Of a DNA stretch of 64,000 nt, positions 27,379 through 35,005 are shown one piece after another. The DNA is from Peiella sedimenti (lineage in GTDB: Bacteria > Pseudomonadota > Alphaproteobacteria > Caulobacterales > Caulobacteraceae). Below the pieces are notes generated by a model. The model made no database searches, had not been told where the DNA came from, and saw only the letters and a program-made list of their open reading frames with translations. Every line of letters begins with the position of its first letter. Positions within the stretch are counted from its first letter, which is position 1. The DNA is taken from the NCBI RefSeq assembly GCF_030504955.1, contig NZ_JAUKTR010000006.1, forward strand, positions 62,001 through 126,000. Direction: 5' to 3'. Made by a program: the position numbers and the translations under genes.

Positions 27379-27438
27379 GAGCCTGATGCACGGCATCGGC
27401 GGAATCGCGAAGCGATTCCACCTCAACCGATCAGGCTC
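27379..27438. repeat. Nested palindrome B downstream of tRNA-Val
   Basis: GAGCCTGAT (27379-27387) pairs with ATCAGGCTC (27430-27438); inside, GGAATCGC (27401-27408) pairs with GCGATTCC (27412-27419) around GAA. Alphaproteobacterial RIME/REP-type repeats often carry GGAATCGC/GCGATTCC palindromes, so this may be one copy of such a family. Confidence 0.55.
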
Positions 27439-27444
27439 CAGAAA

Positions 27445-27472
27445 AAGGCCCCGGCGTCGCCGCCGGGGCCTT
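27445..27472. terminator. Bidirectional terminator
   Basis: A perfect 12-bp stem AAGGCCCCGGCG / CGCCGGGGCCTT (27445-27456, 27461-27472) with loop TCGC and A-tracts upstream. It can end both the tRNA-Val transcript and the convergent RcnB-like gene. Confidence 0.8.
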
Positions 27473-27497
27473 CGTCATTCCGGGGAGGAAAAACGGA

Positions 27498-28532
27498 CTA
27501 CCAGATCCAGACCTGGGGGATCACGTCGATGACATAGCCGTCGAAGCGGTCGACGAGCAGAATGTCATTGTTGACGAAGATCCACATGGTTCCCGGCGGC
27601 GGGTAGGGCAGGCCGAACAGGCCCAGATCCCGTACCTGGTACTGCCAGAAGTAGCTGGGGACGTAGTCGCCCTCGCGGAACCGCATGCCCCAGTAGGCGC
27701 GCGGCACGTTGTAGTAGCCGTACCCCGGCGCGAAATAGAAGTTCAGCCGAAGACCGGTGAAGCCGCGCCAGGCCGAATGCCTCCGCCACCAGTCGCGGCT
27801 GTGTCGCCGCTCCCAGTCGCGCCGCCAGTGGTCACGGTTCCAGCGCCGATGCAGCTCGTCCCGATTACGGCGCCGCTGCTCCCAGCGATCACCGCGCCCG
27901 TCGCGGTCACGATCCCAGCGACCATCGCGGTCGCCGCGTCCGTCACGATCCCAGCCGCCGGGGCGATCTCCGCGACCATCGCGGTCGCCGCGTCCGTCAC
28001 GATCCCAGCCGCCGGGGCGTCCGTCGCGACCATCGCGGTCCCCGCGTCCGTCACGATCCCAGCCGCCGGGGCGATCTCCGCCACCATCGCGGTCGCCGCG
28101 TCCGTCACGATCCCAGCCGCCGGGGCGATCTCTGCGGCCATCGCGGTCGCCGCGTCCGTCACGATCCCTGTCGCCGGGGCGATCTCCGCGGCCATCGCGG
28201 TCGCCGCGTCCGTCACGATCCCTGTCGCCAGGGCGCTCCCCGCGATCGCGCCGGTCGCCGGGACGGTCGGGCTGGCCTGGATTGGCGGGCCTGTCGGGGC
28301 GCTCCCCACGACGCTCGTCGCGACGCTCTTGGCGGTTTTCACGCCGTTCCTGGCGGGGCTGCGGGGGCGGGGGCGGCTGATCCGCCTCGGCTGAGGGGGG
28401 CGGGCTCGGATTTTCCTGGCGCCGGCCCTCGCGGCGTTCGCCACGACGCTCGCCCCGATCCTGGGCGGCGGCCTCCACCATGGGGGCGGTCATGACGGCG
28501 AGCGACACGGCCGTAAGCAGAACCTTCTTCAT
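27498..28532 (-). CDS. RcnB-like secreted protein with an 18-residue repeat array
   Basis: 344 residues from MKKVLLTAV (ATG 28532 with GGAG 8 nt upstream). A signal peptide ends near AAAQD, and a Pro/Glu/Arg-rich stretch follows. Then comes a tandem array of 18-residue Asp-Arg-Gly units (PGGWDRDGRGDRDGRGDR), and a C-terminal RcnB-like domain (YGYYNVPRAYWGMRFREGDYVP, YPPPGTMWIFVNNDILLVD). RcnB in E. coli is a periplasmic protein tied to nickel/cobalt efflux; most alphaproteobacterial homologues are uncharacterised. The paralogue at 28690-29286 shares the C-terminal domain. Confidence 0.8.
   Translation of the reverse strand: MKKVLLTAVSLAVMTAPMVEAAAQDRGERRGERREGRRQENPSPPPSAEADQPPPPPQPRQERRENRQERRDERRGERPDRPANPGQPDRPGDRRDRGERPGDRDRDGRGDRDGRGDRPGDRDRDGRGDRDGRRDRPGGWDRDGRGDRDGGGDRPGGWDRDGRGDRDGRDGRPGGWDRDGRGDRDGRGDRPGGWDRDGRGDRDGRWDRDRDGRGDRWEQRRRNRDELHRRWNRDHWRRDWERRHSRDWWRRHSAWRGFTGLRLNFYFAPGYGYYNVPRAYWGMRFREGDYVPSYFWQYQVRDLGLFGLPYPPPGTMWIFVNNDILLVDRFDGYVIDVIPQVWIW
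27893..28246. repeat. 54-bp tandem repeat inside the RcnB-like gene
   Basis: The string CGTCACGATCC recurs at 27941, 27995, 28049, 28103, 28157 and 28211, a strict 54-bp period encoding 18 residues rich in Asp, Arg and Gly. The copies differ at a few positions. The repeat keeps several other frames open, including on the plus strand, but those frames are by-products. Confidence 0.85.
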
Positions 28533-28595
28533 TTCGTCTACTCCAACGGTCCCCCTCAATGCGGCGACCTTGAAACGAAAGGTGAGCCGCGCGCC

Positions 28596-28631
28596 ATGAA
28601 CCGAAGCTGAACGTTAACGGGCAGGCTGAAC
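28596..28631 (-). promoter_or_regulatory. Direct repeats upstream of the first RcnB-like gene
   Basis: On the plus strand TGAAC-N6-TGAAC (28597-28601, 28608-28612), an 11-bp period, with a further GCTGAACG at 28625-28632. They lie 64 bp before the start codon. The same pattern stands 65 bp before the second RcnB-like gene. The layout is typical of OmpR-family response-regulator sites. Confidence 0.45.
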
Positions 28632-28643
28632 GGCCACGAAAAA

Positions 28644-28669
28644 GGCCCGGCGACCGCAGCCGCCGGGCC
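28644..28669 (-). terminator. Terminator of the second RcnB-like gene
   Basis: GGCCCGGCG (28644-28652) pairs with CGCCGGGCC (28661-28669) around an 8-nt loop; on the minus strand the stem is followed by TTTTT. Confidence 0.75.
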
Positions 28670-28689
28670 CTCCTGGTTTGATCGCGCCG

Positions 28690-29286
28690 TCAGTACACGT
28701 CGAACAGGATGTCCGCGATGACGCCGGTCGCCAGGGCGATCAGCACGATGTCGTTGTCGACATGCACCCAGCGATAGCCGCGGGGCGCCGGCCGCAGACC
28801 ATAGAAGTAGGGATCACGCACATAATAGCTGCGGTAGGCGTAGGGCACAACGGCTCCGCGGCGCCACCGATAGCCGTAATAGCGCGGCTCCACCCGATGA
28901 TAACCGTAGCCGGGCGCATACCAGTAGCCGCTGCGCCGGCCGTTGTAGTGGCGGAACTCCGAGCGGCCGCGCCACCATTCGCGGTTGTTGCGGTCCCAAC
29001 GGTCTTCGCGACGATCCCAGCGGTCTTCCCGACGGTCCCACCGATCTTCACGGCGATCCCAGCGGTCCTCACGGCGGTCCCAGCGGCCCCCGTCGTGCCG
29101 GGCGTCGCGCCGGTCTTCCCGGCGGTCCCAGCGGTCCTCACGACGGTCCCAACGGTCCTCGCGGCGATCACGGCGATCCTCGCGCCGGTCGCGGCGATCG
29201 TCCCGTGACTGGGCCTCCGCCATCATCGGCACGGCCGTCGTCGCCAGAACCAGACCGACTATGGCCGCCTTGGTCAGCTTCTTCAT
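28690..29286 (-). CDS. RcnB-like secreted protein with WDRREDR repeats
   Basis: 198 residues. Signal peptide 1-25 (MAEAQ cleavage region), then about ten copies of a seven-residue unit WDRREDR (residues 30-100) and the RcnB-like domain ([45 protein letters not shown]). The repeats are strongly charged, probably an extended or coiled periplasmic spacer. AGGAGG precedes the ATG. The repeats show a 21-bp DNA period. Confidence 0.82.
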   Translation of the reverse strand: MKKLTKAAIVGLVLATTAVPMMAEAQSRDDRRDRREDRRDRREDRWDRREDRWDRREDRRDARHDGGRWDRREDRWDRREDRWDRREDRWDRREDRWDRNNREWWRGRSEFRHYNGRRSGYWYAPGYGYHRVEPRYYGYRWRRGAVVPYAYRSYYVRDPYFYGLRPAPRGYRWVHVDNDIVLIALATGVIADILFDVY

Positions 29287-29350
29287 CTTGGCCTCCTAAG
29301 AACACTCAACGGCCGCGGGCGGCCATTAACCCTAGCTCAGGCTTCAGAGC

Positions 29351-29379
29351 CTGAACCTCGCCTGAACGGCGAATTCAGG
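29351..29379 (-). promoter_or_regulatory. Direct repeats upstream of the second RcnB-like gene
   Basis: CTGAAC-N5-CTGAAC on the plus strand (29351-29356, 29362-29367), 65 bp upstream of the start, followed by the inverted half TTCAGG at 29374-29379. They match the motif in front of the first RcnB-like gene. The site also lies about 70 bp before the divergent GST gene. Confidence 0.5.
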
Positions 29380-29434
29380 TTGCGGAGCCGCGCCCGGCTT
29401 CCGACATCAGGCGCGCACATGAGGAGATGCGCCG

Positions 29435-30154
29435 ATGACCCAGCCGATGCAGCTCTGGTACTGGCCGACGCCGAATGGCTGGAAGATCACCATCGCTCTC
29501 GAGGAAATGGAGCTCCCGTACGAGGTCGCGCCGGTGAACATCGGACGCGGGGACCAGTTCAGTGCGGCGTTCCAGGCTGTCAGCCCGAACGGCCGCATGC
29601 CTGCCCTGGTCGACCCGACCGCAGAGGGCGGGCCGCTGTCGATTTTCGAGAGCGGAGCCATTCTGCAGCATCTGGGGCGGATCTCGGGCCGGTTCTATCC
29701 GCAGGAGACGCGCGCCCGCGCTGAGGTCGAGCAGTGGCTGTTCTGGCAGATGGGCGGACTTGGGCCGATGGCCGGTCAGGCGCATCATTTCCGCAGCTAC
29801 GCCCGCGCCATGACGGATGACCAGCGGCACCTGGCCTATGGCGTGCGGCGCTATACGAACGAGGTGAACCGTCTTTATGGCGTTCTGGACCGCCGGCTGG
29901 AGAGCCGCGAGTTCATCGCGGGCGACTACTCCATCGCGGATATGGCGATCTGGCCTTGGATCCTGCCCAAGGCCCAAGGGCAAAGCCTGGAGGACTTTCC
30001 TCACATGAAGGCCTGGCACGAACGGGTCGGCGCCCGCCCCGCCGTGCAGAAGGGCCGTGCGGTGGGCAAGGAGCTGCGGCGTGATCTTGCGGCTTCAGGG
30101 ACGGAGGCCGAGGCGGCGCGGCGGATGCTGTTCGGTCAGCGAGCGCAAAGGTGA
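29435..30154 (+). CDS. Glutathione S-transferase family protein
   Basis: A 239-residue cytosolic GST. The N-terminal thioredoxin-like domain (WYWPTPNGWKITIALEEMELPYEVAPVNIGRGDQ, NGRMPALVDP, IFESGAILQHL) and helical C-domain (ADMAIWPWI) match the Ure2p/YghU/YfcG subgroup. These reduce disulfides or hydroperoxides with glutathione. The RBS GAGGAGA precedes the ATG. Confidence 0.88.
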   Translation: MTQPMQLWYWPTPNGWKITIALEEMELPYEVAPVNIGRGDQFSAAFQAVSPNGRMPALVDPTAEGGPLSIFESGAILQHLGRISGRFYPQETRARAEVEQWLFWQMGGLGPMAGQAHHFRSYARAMTDDQRHLAYGVRRYTNEVNRLYGVLDRRLESREFIAGDYSIADMAIWPWILPKAQGQSLEDFPHMKAWHERVGARPAVQKGRAVGKELRRDLAASGTEAEAARRMLFGQRAQR

Positions 30155-30318
30155 ACCGTTGATTTCCGAACTCTTTCGCGGCCCTTAACAGTATAAATTC
30201 GCTTCACTTTTGCTTTACGAAAAACATTGGCTGTAAACGCGCCGATTAACCCTGCCTTCACTGGCGGGGCGTTTCATCCTCCACAAGAGGGCCGCAGAAG
30301 CGGCGTGGAGGACCGACG

Positions 30319-30606
30319 ATGCAAGCGCACGAGGACCAGGCTGAAGGCCTGCCCCTGCCGACCCCCGAGATGAGCGGGGACGAGCTGTTCAAGCTGGGCA
30401 TGATGTATTCGACCGGCCAGGGCGGCGCGCCCATGGACCTGGTCTCGGCTCACATGATCTTCAACCTGGCCGCCATGAAGGGCTCGGTCGAAGCCAAGGT
30501 CTATCGCCATGAGCTGTCGCGCGAGATGGAGCGTGAAGACGTGGCTGAGGCGCAGCGCGCCGCCCGCCGCTGGCTGGACGCCGGCTCGGCCCGGCTGGTC
30601 GCCTGA
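30319..30606 (+). CDS. Sel1-repeat-like small protein
   Basis: 95 residues. The segment SGDELFKLGMMYSTGQGGAPMDLVSAHMIFNLAAMKGSVEAKVYRHEL looks like one Sel1/TPR-type helical repeat. Its role is unknown; in Caulobacterales such proteins often join signalling or secretion complexes. The 164 bp before it are AT-rich (30155-30318) and probably hold its promoter. Its stop abuts the convergent hfsD stop. Confidence 0.7.
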   Translation: MQAHEDQAEGLPLPTPEMSGDELFKLGMMYSTGQGGAPMDLVSAHMIFNLAAMKGSVEAKVYRHELSREMEREDVAEAQRAARRWLDAGSARLVA

Positions 30607-31365
30607 TTATCTGTACGGATCGTTCAGCGAATAGCTGAATCCGATGGGCAGGGCGTCGCGGATCTGGCTCATGAAAGCCGCCAGCTCGCCCAGCCCCGAG
30701 CGGCTGACATAAAGAATGTCGAAGCGGCGCAGCGCCACGTTCTCGGGCGTGCGTCCCGACAGGTCCACCTTCCTCAGCATGCGACGGTCGCCGACGCCGC
30801 GCCGGATCAGGGCCACCTCTCCGCGGTTGGCCGAGGGGCGAAAGCCGCCCGCCATGATGACAGCCTGCAGCGCGTCGATGTCGCCGGGCATGTCGTAGAC
30901 GCCCGGCTGGCCGACCTCGCCGCCGACGAACACCTTCAGCGGCCCGGCCTCGCGCAGGGACACCTCCACGATGGGCCGCACCAGCTGCGTGGCGTAGGCG
31001 TCCGACAGATCGGCCTGAAGCTCCGCCAGGGTGCGGTCAGCGGCCATGACCTGGCCGATAAGGGGCATGGCGATGCGGCCGTCCGGCCCCACGCGCGGCT
31101 GTTGGTTCAGCTCGGTGGCCGTGGGCAGACGCACGTCGATCTGGTCGCCGGGGTAGAGACGATATTCCGGCTCAGCCTCGCTCCAGTCCGCGAACGGGAT
31201 GTCGACGAAGCCCTGCGAGCGGTCGCGCTCTTCGGCTCCGAAATCGGGCAGCAGTCCTGGGCGGCGATGGCCCGCCGGCAGGGGCATGCGAGAGCCGCCG
31301 CTGGCGCAGGCGGCCAGGGGAGCCGCCGCGAGCAGGAGCACAAGCTGTCGCCGTCCAAGAAGCAT
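30607..31365 (-). CDS. hfsD: Holdfast polysaccharide export lipoprotein (Wza family)
   Basis: 252 residues. Lipobox ending at Cys20 (LAACASGG), then the polysaccharide export signature YRLYPGDQIDVRLPTATELNQQPRVGPDGRIAMPLIG and an SLBB domain (VFVGGEVGQPGVYDMPG). It should form the outer-membrane secretin-like channel that exports the holdfast polymer. It is divergent from hfsA, as in the C. crescentus hfs locus. Confidence 0.88.
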   Translation of the reverse strand: MLLGRRQLVLLLAAAPLAACASGGSRMPLPAGHRRPGLLPDFGAEERDRSQGFVDIPFADWSEAEPEYRLYPGDQIDVRLPTATELNQQPRVGPDGRIAMPLIGQVMAADRTLAELQADLSDAYATQLVRPIVEVSLREAGPLKVFVGGEVGQPGVYDMPGDIDALQAVIMAGGFRPSANRGEVALIRRGVGDRRMLRKVDLSGRTPENVALRRFDILYVSRSGLGELAAFMSQIRDALPIGFSYSLNDPYR

Positions 31366-31390
31366 GACGCCGAGCCTTCTGCCGGAATGG

Positions 31391-31406
31391 GTAACTCAAG
31401 GTTAAC
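31391..31406. promoter_or_regulatory. Possible CtrA box in the hfsD/hfsA intergenic region
   Basis: GTAA (31391-31394), 7 nt, TTAAC (31402-31406), one mismatch from the CtrA site TTAA-N7-TTAAC. It lies between the divergent hfsD and hfsA starts. Confidence 0.35.
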
Positions 31407-31454
31407 GCGAACCATCCGAGGGTGCGTCGTCAGTTGCTTCGGGTCAGGAATCCC

Positions 31455-32945
31455 ATGCGGTCCAGCGCCGTTTATCCAGGCGAAGGCGGCTATTCGCGGG
31501 CGGGCCCGGTGTGGTCCCGGCCCCGCTATGGAATCGGCGACCTGATCGGCCTGACGCTGCGCCAGCTGCCGCTGATGATTGTGGTCTTCCTGGCGCTGTT
31601 CGTTTTGGGCGCGGGCGCGGCCCTGATGCTGCCCAAGACCTACACCGCGGGCGCCAGCCTGTTTGTCCGCCTTGGGCAGGAATACGTCTATGAGCCGCGC
31701 GCCGGCGACGCCGCGCGGGGCGCCATCCCCGCGATCGACGACGTGGTCCAGTCCGAGGTCGCGATCCTGAACAGCCGCGATCTGCATCTGCGCGTGATCC
31801 GCACCCTGGGCCTGGCCGCCTTTGATCCTGAGCTGGAGACGCGCGCCCAGGGCGGCGACGCTGCTCGCGCCCTCGCCGAGGACCAGGCGCTGCGCATGAT
31901 GCGCCAGGGGCTTGAGGTCTCGACGGCCCCGGAGTCGGGCACCATGCATCTGGCCTTCAAGCACGAGCGGCCGGATTCGGCGGCCCTGATCCTGAACAAG
32001 CTGATCGAGACCTACCTGGCCTACCGGCTCGAGGTCTTCGCTGACGACGGGCGGCGCTACAGTGTTCAGCGCACGGCCATCGAGGACCGTCTGCGCAACG
32101 CCGACGACGCCTACGCGCGCTTCCTGCAGACCAACGGCATCGGCGATTTCGCGGCGGCCAAGGCGGCGGCGACCAGCACCTACCAGACCGTCTTCGGCGA
32201 GCGGGCCTCGGTTCAGAGCCTCCTGGAGCAGAGCGAGGGGCGACTCAACACCCTGCGGGCCCAGCTGGCCGGCGTCCCGCCTCAGATCACCTTGCAGCAG
32301 GACTTGAACCTCAGCGCCTCGGACCAGCTGCTGCAGCTGCGCACGGAGCGCGAGCAGCTGCTGTCGCGCTACCTTCCCACGTCCCAGCCCGTGCGCGACA
32401 TTGAGGCCCGCATCGCCCAGCTGGACCAGTACGTCCAGGGCGGAACCTCGGTCGGGACTCGCGACATGCGGCTCGGCCCCAATCCCGTCTGGCAGGATCT
32501 GGAGGGCGCGCGCATCCGCGAGGAGGCTGAGCGTGACGCTCTGGTTCGCCGCCGCGCCGCGCTTGACGCGCAGCTGGCTCAGCTGAATGCGCGCCTGGCC
32601 GAGCTTACGGACCTGGAATCCCGCAACGTTTCCCTGGCCGCTGAGCGAGACGTGCTTCAGTCAAACATCCGCGAGTTCGCCGCCCGCGAGGCCCAGACCC
32701 GCGCTTCGGCTGATCTGGCCCGGGCCGGCGACAGCAATGTGGTGGTCATCGAGCGCGCGGCGCCCCCCTCTCGCGGGACCAGCCTGAAAAGGCCCGCCCT
32801 GGCCCTGGCCTTCCTCTTCGCCGCCTTCACCGCCCTTTGCGTGGGGCTTGGGCGTGTCCTGATGCGGCGCAACTTCCAGACGGCGGGCTCGGCGGGTCGG
32901 ACGCTGGCCATGCCTGTGCTGGCCGTGGCCCCGGACAAACGATGA
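31455..32945 (+). CDS. hfsA: Holdfast chain-length/export protein (Wzz/GumC-like)
   Basis: About 496 residues from MRSSAVYPG (ATG 31455; a GTG at 31422 is also open). A first membrane segment lies near residues 38-58, then the Wzz region (YTAGASLFVRLGQEYVYEPR), a long coiled periplasmic part (about 170-430) and a second membrane segment near 450-468. It has no kinase domain; that function is separate in HfsB. It is a polysaccharide co-polymerase for holdfast. Confidence 0.87.
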   Translation: MRSSAVYPGEGGYSRAGPVWSRPRYGIGDLIGLTLRQLPLMIVVFLALFVLGAGAALMLPKTYTAGASLFVRLGQEYVYEPRAGDAARGAIPAIDDVVQSEVAILNSRDLHLRVIRTLGLAAFDPELETRAQGGDAARALAEDQALRMMRQGLEVSTAPESGTMHLAFKHERPDSAALILNKLIETYLAYRLEVFADDGRRYSVQRTAIEDRLRNADDAYARFLQTNGIGDFAAAKAAATSTYQTVFGERASVQSLLEQSEGRLNTLRAQLAGVPPQITLQQDLNLSASDQLLQLRTEREQLLSRYLPTSQPVRDIEARIAQLDQYVQGGTSVGTRDMRLGPNPVWQDLEGARIREEAERDALVRRRAALDAQLAQLNARLAELTDLESRNVSLAAERDVLQSNIREFAAREAQTRASADLARAGDSNVVVIERAAPPSRGTSLKRPALALAFLFAAFTALCVGLGRVLMRRNFQTAGSAGRTLAMPVLAVAPDKR

Positions 32946-33009
32946 GGCGGCGCAAGCGCCGGGCCGGCGGCGTGTTACAGTTCAGTGTTCGGTGCGCGCA
33001 GCGATTCGG

Positions 33010-33711
33010 ATGGTAGATCTCACCACGGAAATGGCGGCGCTTTGGGGCGCGCTGGGACCGGCCCGGGCAGGGCGCGGCCGGGTGCTGCTGTTCGTGGCCG
33101 CGCGATCCGGCGAGGGGACCTCCACCGTGGCGCGGGAGTTTGCGCGTTTGGCCGCCGTGCGGGCGCGCAAGCCTGTCTGGCTGGTCGACGGCGACGTCCG
33201 CGAGCCGCGGCAGCAGGCCGAGGTCGCCGCGGAGCCAGACCGTTTCGGGGCCTTGGGCAGGGAGGCTTCGGCCTCGCCCGACGGCAGCGCCTTCTTCGCC
33301 ATCCATCCGCGCCTGAAGGATCGCGAGGGCAAGCCCTTGCCGCCTGGCCGGCTGCTGACGGCGCGCCCTTGCCTTGGGGGACGCCTGTGGGTGGCGAGGG
33401 TGCGCACCGATCGGCTCTCCCCGTCCCATCGGCTCGAGGCGGTCAGCGCGCCGGGCTATTGGAATCTCATGCGGGGCCACGCCGACACCGTCGTGGTCGA
33501 CTGCCCAGCCGCCGACCGTTCCGACCTGGCCCTGACGCTGGCGGGCACGGCCGACCAGGTGGTGCAGATCGTCTCGGCGGATGCCTCCGAAGCCAACGAT
33601 CACGCCCTGCTGCGCGCGGAACTGGAAGCGGCCGGCGCCCGGATGGCCGGCCTCGTCTTCAATCGCGCGCCAGAGGCGCCCCGGCTGCTGCGGCGGCTGG
33701 GCGCGGCCTGA
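33010..33711 (+). CDS. hfsB: Holdfast BY-kinase-like protein with a degenerate Walker A
   Basis: 233 residues (ATG 33010; GTG 32992 is possible). The fold matches the cytoplasmic tyrosine-autokinase partner of Wzz proteins: Walker-A-like RSGEGTSTVAREFA, Walker A' VWLVDGDVREP and Walker B DTVVVDCPA. The Walker A lysine (GEGKS/T) is replaced by Thr, and the C-terminal tyrosine cluster is absent, so kinase activity is doubtful. It follows hfsA and leads into hfsC. Confidence 0.8.
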   Translation: MVDLTTEMAALWGALGPARAGRGRVLLFVAARSGEGTSTVAREFARLAAVRARKPVWLVDGDVREPRQQAEVAAEPDRFGALGREASASPDGSAFFAIHPRLKDREGKPLPPGRLLTARPCLGGRLWVARVRTDRLSPSHRLEAVSAPGYWNLMRGHADTVVVDCPAADRSDLALTLAGTADQVVQIVSADASEANDHALLRAELEAAGARMAGLVFNRAPEAPRLLRRLGAA

Positions 33712-33718
33712 TCCGGCC

Positions 33719-35005
33719 ATGGGCCGCGCGCCCGAGCTTGAGGACCGCTCGCTCTGGGCCTTCTGGGCCGGGACGCTGATGGTCTTCATCTATGCCCAGC
33801 CGCATCTGGCGATCCTGTCTGGATATGGGTCGGGCGCGGCCGATGGCGCCCTGATCCGCGCGGCCTATCCTCCGGCCTACCTGTGCGCCCTCTTCCTGGC
33901 CGCATCGGCCCCCCTGCAGACCGGGCGCGCCGTGCTGGTGACGCCGTTGCTGGGGGCCCTGCTGCTGCTGGCGGCCATGTCCTGGGTCTGGTCGGTGGAT
34001 CCATCGGCGACAATCCGGCGCTTCGTCGCCGTAGCCTTCACCACCCTTGGCGCGCTCAGCCTTGCGGCGCGGTTCCGCTGGCCGCGACTTGCCGAGGTCT
34101 GCGCAACGGCCTTCGCCATCATGGCTGTGCTGTCGCTTCTGGCGGCTTTGCTCATGCCGCAATGGGGGCGGATGGAGCAGCTCTTCCCAGGGGCCTGGCG
34201 CGGCCTTTGGCTCGAGAAGAACAACCTCGGCTCCAACATGGTCGTGGGTTTCGGCCTGTGCGCGGCGGCGGCCATTCTCAACCCCCAGCGTCGTCGCCTG
34301 TGGATCGCATTCGCGGTGCTTTGCGTGGTCATGGTGCTGCTCTCGACCTCGAAGACCTCGCTGGTGGTGCTTATCCTGACCATGGCTGCGCTTGCCGTCA
34401 TCGCCGTCGTGCGGCGAGGTCCCGTCTGGGGCGTCACCCTGACCTGGACGGCCGTCATCGGCCTGGCCCTGACGGCGGCGGTCGGCGTTTACGCGGCGGA
34501 CCTGGTGTTCGAGGCTCTGGGCAAGGACGCCACCCTGACCGGCCGCACCAACATCTGGGCGGGCATCTCCGAGGTGGCGCGGCAGCGCCCCTGGACCGGT
34601 TACGGTTATGGCGCCATCTGGGACGACACCAATCCCTACGCGCCGCTCGCCCGCATCACCCAGGTGGCGGGCTTCCGCGCCGGCCACGCCCACAACGGAT
34701 GGATGGAGCTCTGGCTGAACCTGGGCTGGGGCGCCGTCATCCTGTTCGGTCTCTGGCTGGCCGAGGTCTGGGGGCGGTCGATCATTTCAATTTACCGGGG
34801 TGATGCGGGCTGGTTGGCCGTGCCCTCTGTGCTCGGCTACAGCCTGACCATGCTCACAGAGAGCATCACCCTCAGCTGGCATGATGTGCGCTGGGTGCTG
34901 TTCGTGGCCTTCGCCGCCAAGCTCGCGCTGGGCGAGGCGGCTCAGCCCGTGGCGATGGCCGCCTTGCCGCGCCGCGTTGGGCCGCCGCGGCCGATCTGGC
35001 CGTAG
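33719..35005 (+). CDS. hfsC: Holdfast polymerase (Wzy/O-antigen ligase family)
   Basis: 428 residues and about 10-11 membrane helices. The large periplasmic loop and Wzy_C signature are TLTGRTNIWAGISEVARQRPWTGYGYGAIWDD, HAHNGWMELWLNLGWGAVILF. It should join repeat units in the periplasm. ATG at 33719 is 7 nt after the hfsB stop. Its 3' end overlaps the convergent glycosyltransferase by 64 bp. Confidence 0.88.
   Translation: MGRAPELEDRSLWAFWAGTLMVFIYAQPHLAILSGYGSGAADGALIRAAYPPAYLCALFLAASAPLQTGRAVLVTPLLGALLLLAAMSWVWSVDPSATIRRFVAVAFTTLGALSLAARFRWPRLAEVCATAFAIMAVLSLLAALLMPQWGRMEQLFPGAWRGLWLEKNNLGSNMVVGFGLCAAAAILNPQRRRLWIAFAVLCVVMVLLSTSKTSLVVLILTMAALAVIAVVRRGPVWGVTLTWTAVIGLALTAAVGVYAADLVFEALGKDATLTGRTNIWAGISEVARQRPWTGYGYGAIWDDTNPYAPLARITQVAGFRAGHAHNGWMELWLNLGWGAVILFGLWLAEVWGRSIISIYRGDAGWLAVPSVLGYSLTMLTESITLSWHDVRWVLFVAFAAKLALGEAAQPVAMAALPRRVGPPRPIWP

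Noticed and set aside
27178-27426. 82-codon minus-strand frame across tRNA-Val
   Set aside because: The ERGSNPRPSRCKRDALPLSYP-like reading is the usual artefact of translating a tRNA gene backwards.
27893-28246. 54-bp repeats as a CRISPR array
   Set aside because: The units are contiguous, have no spacers and are in a coding frame; no cas genes nearby.
27743-28444. Alternative frames over the 54-bp repeats, on both strands
   Set aside because: They stay open only because the repeat period is a multiple of three; the frame with a signal peptide, RBS and RcnB domain is the real one.
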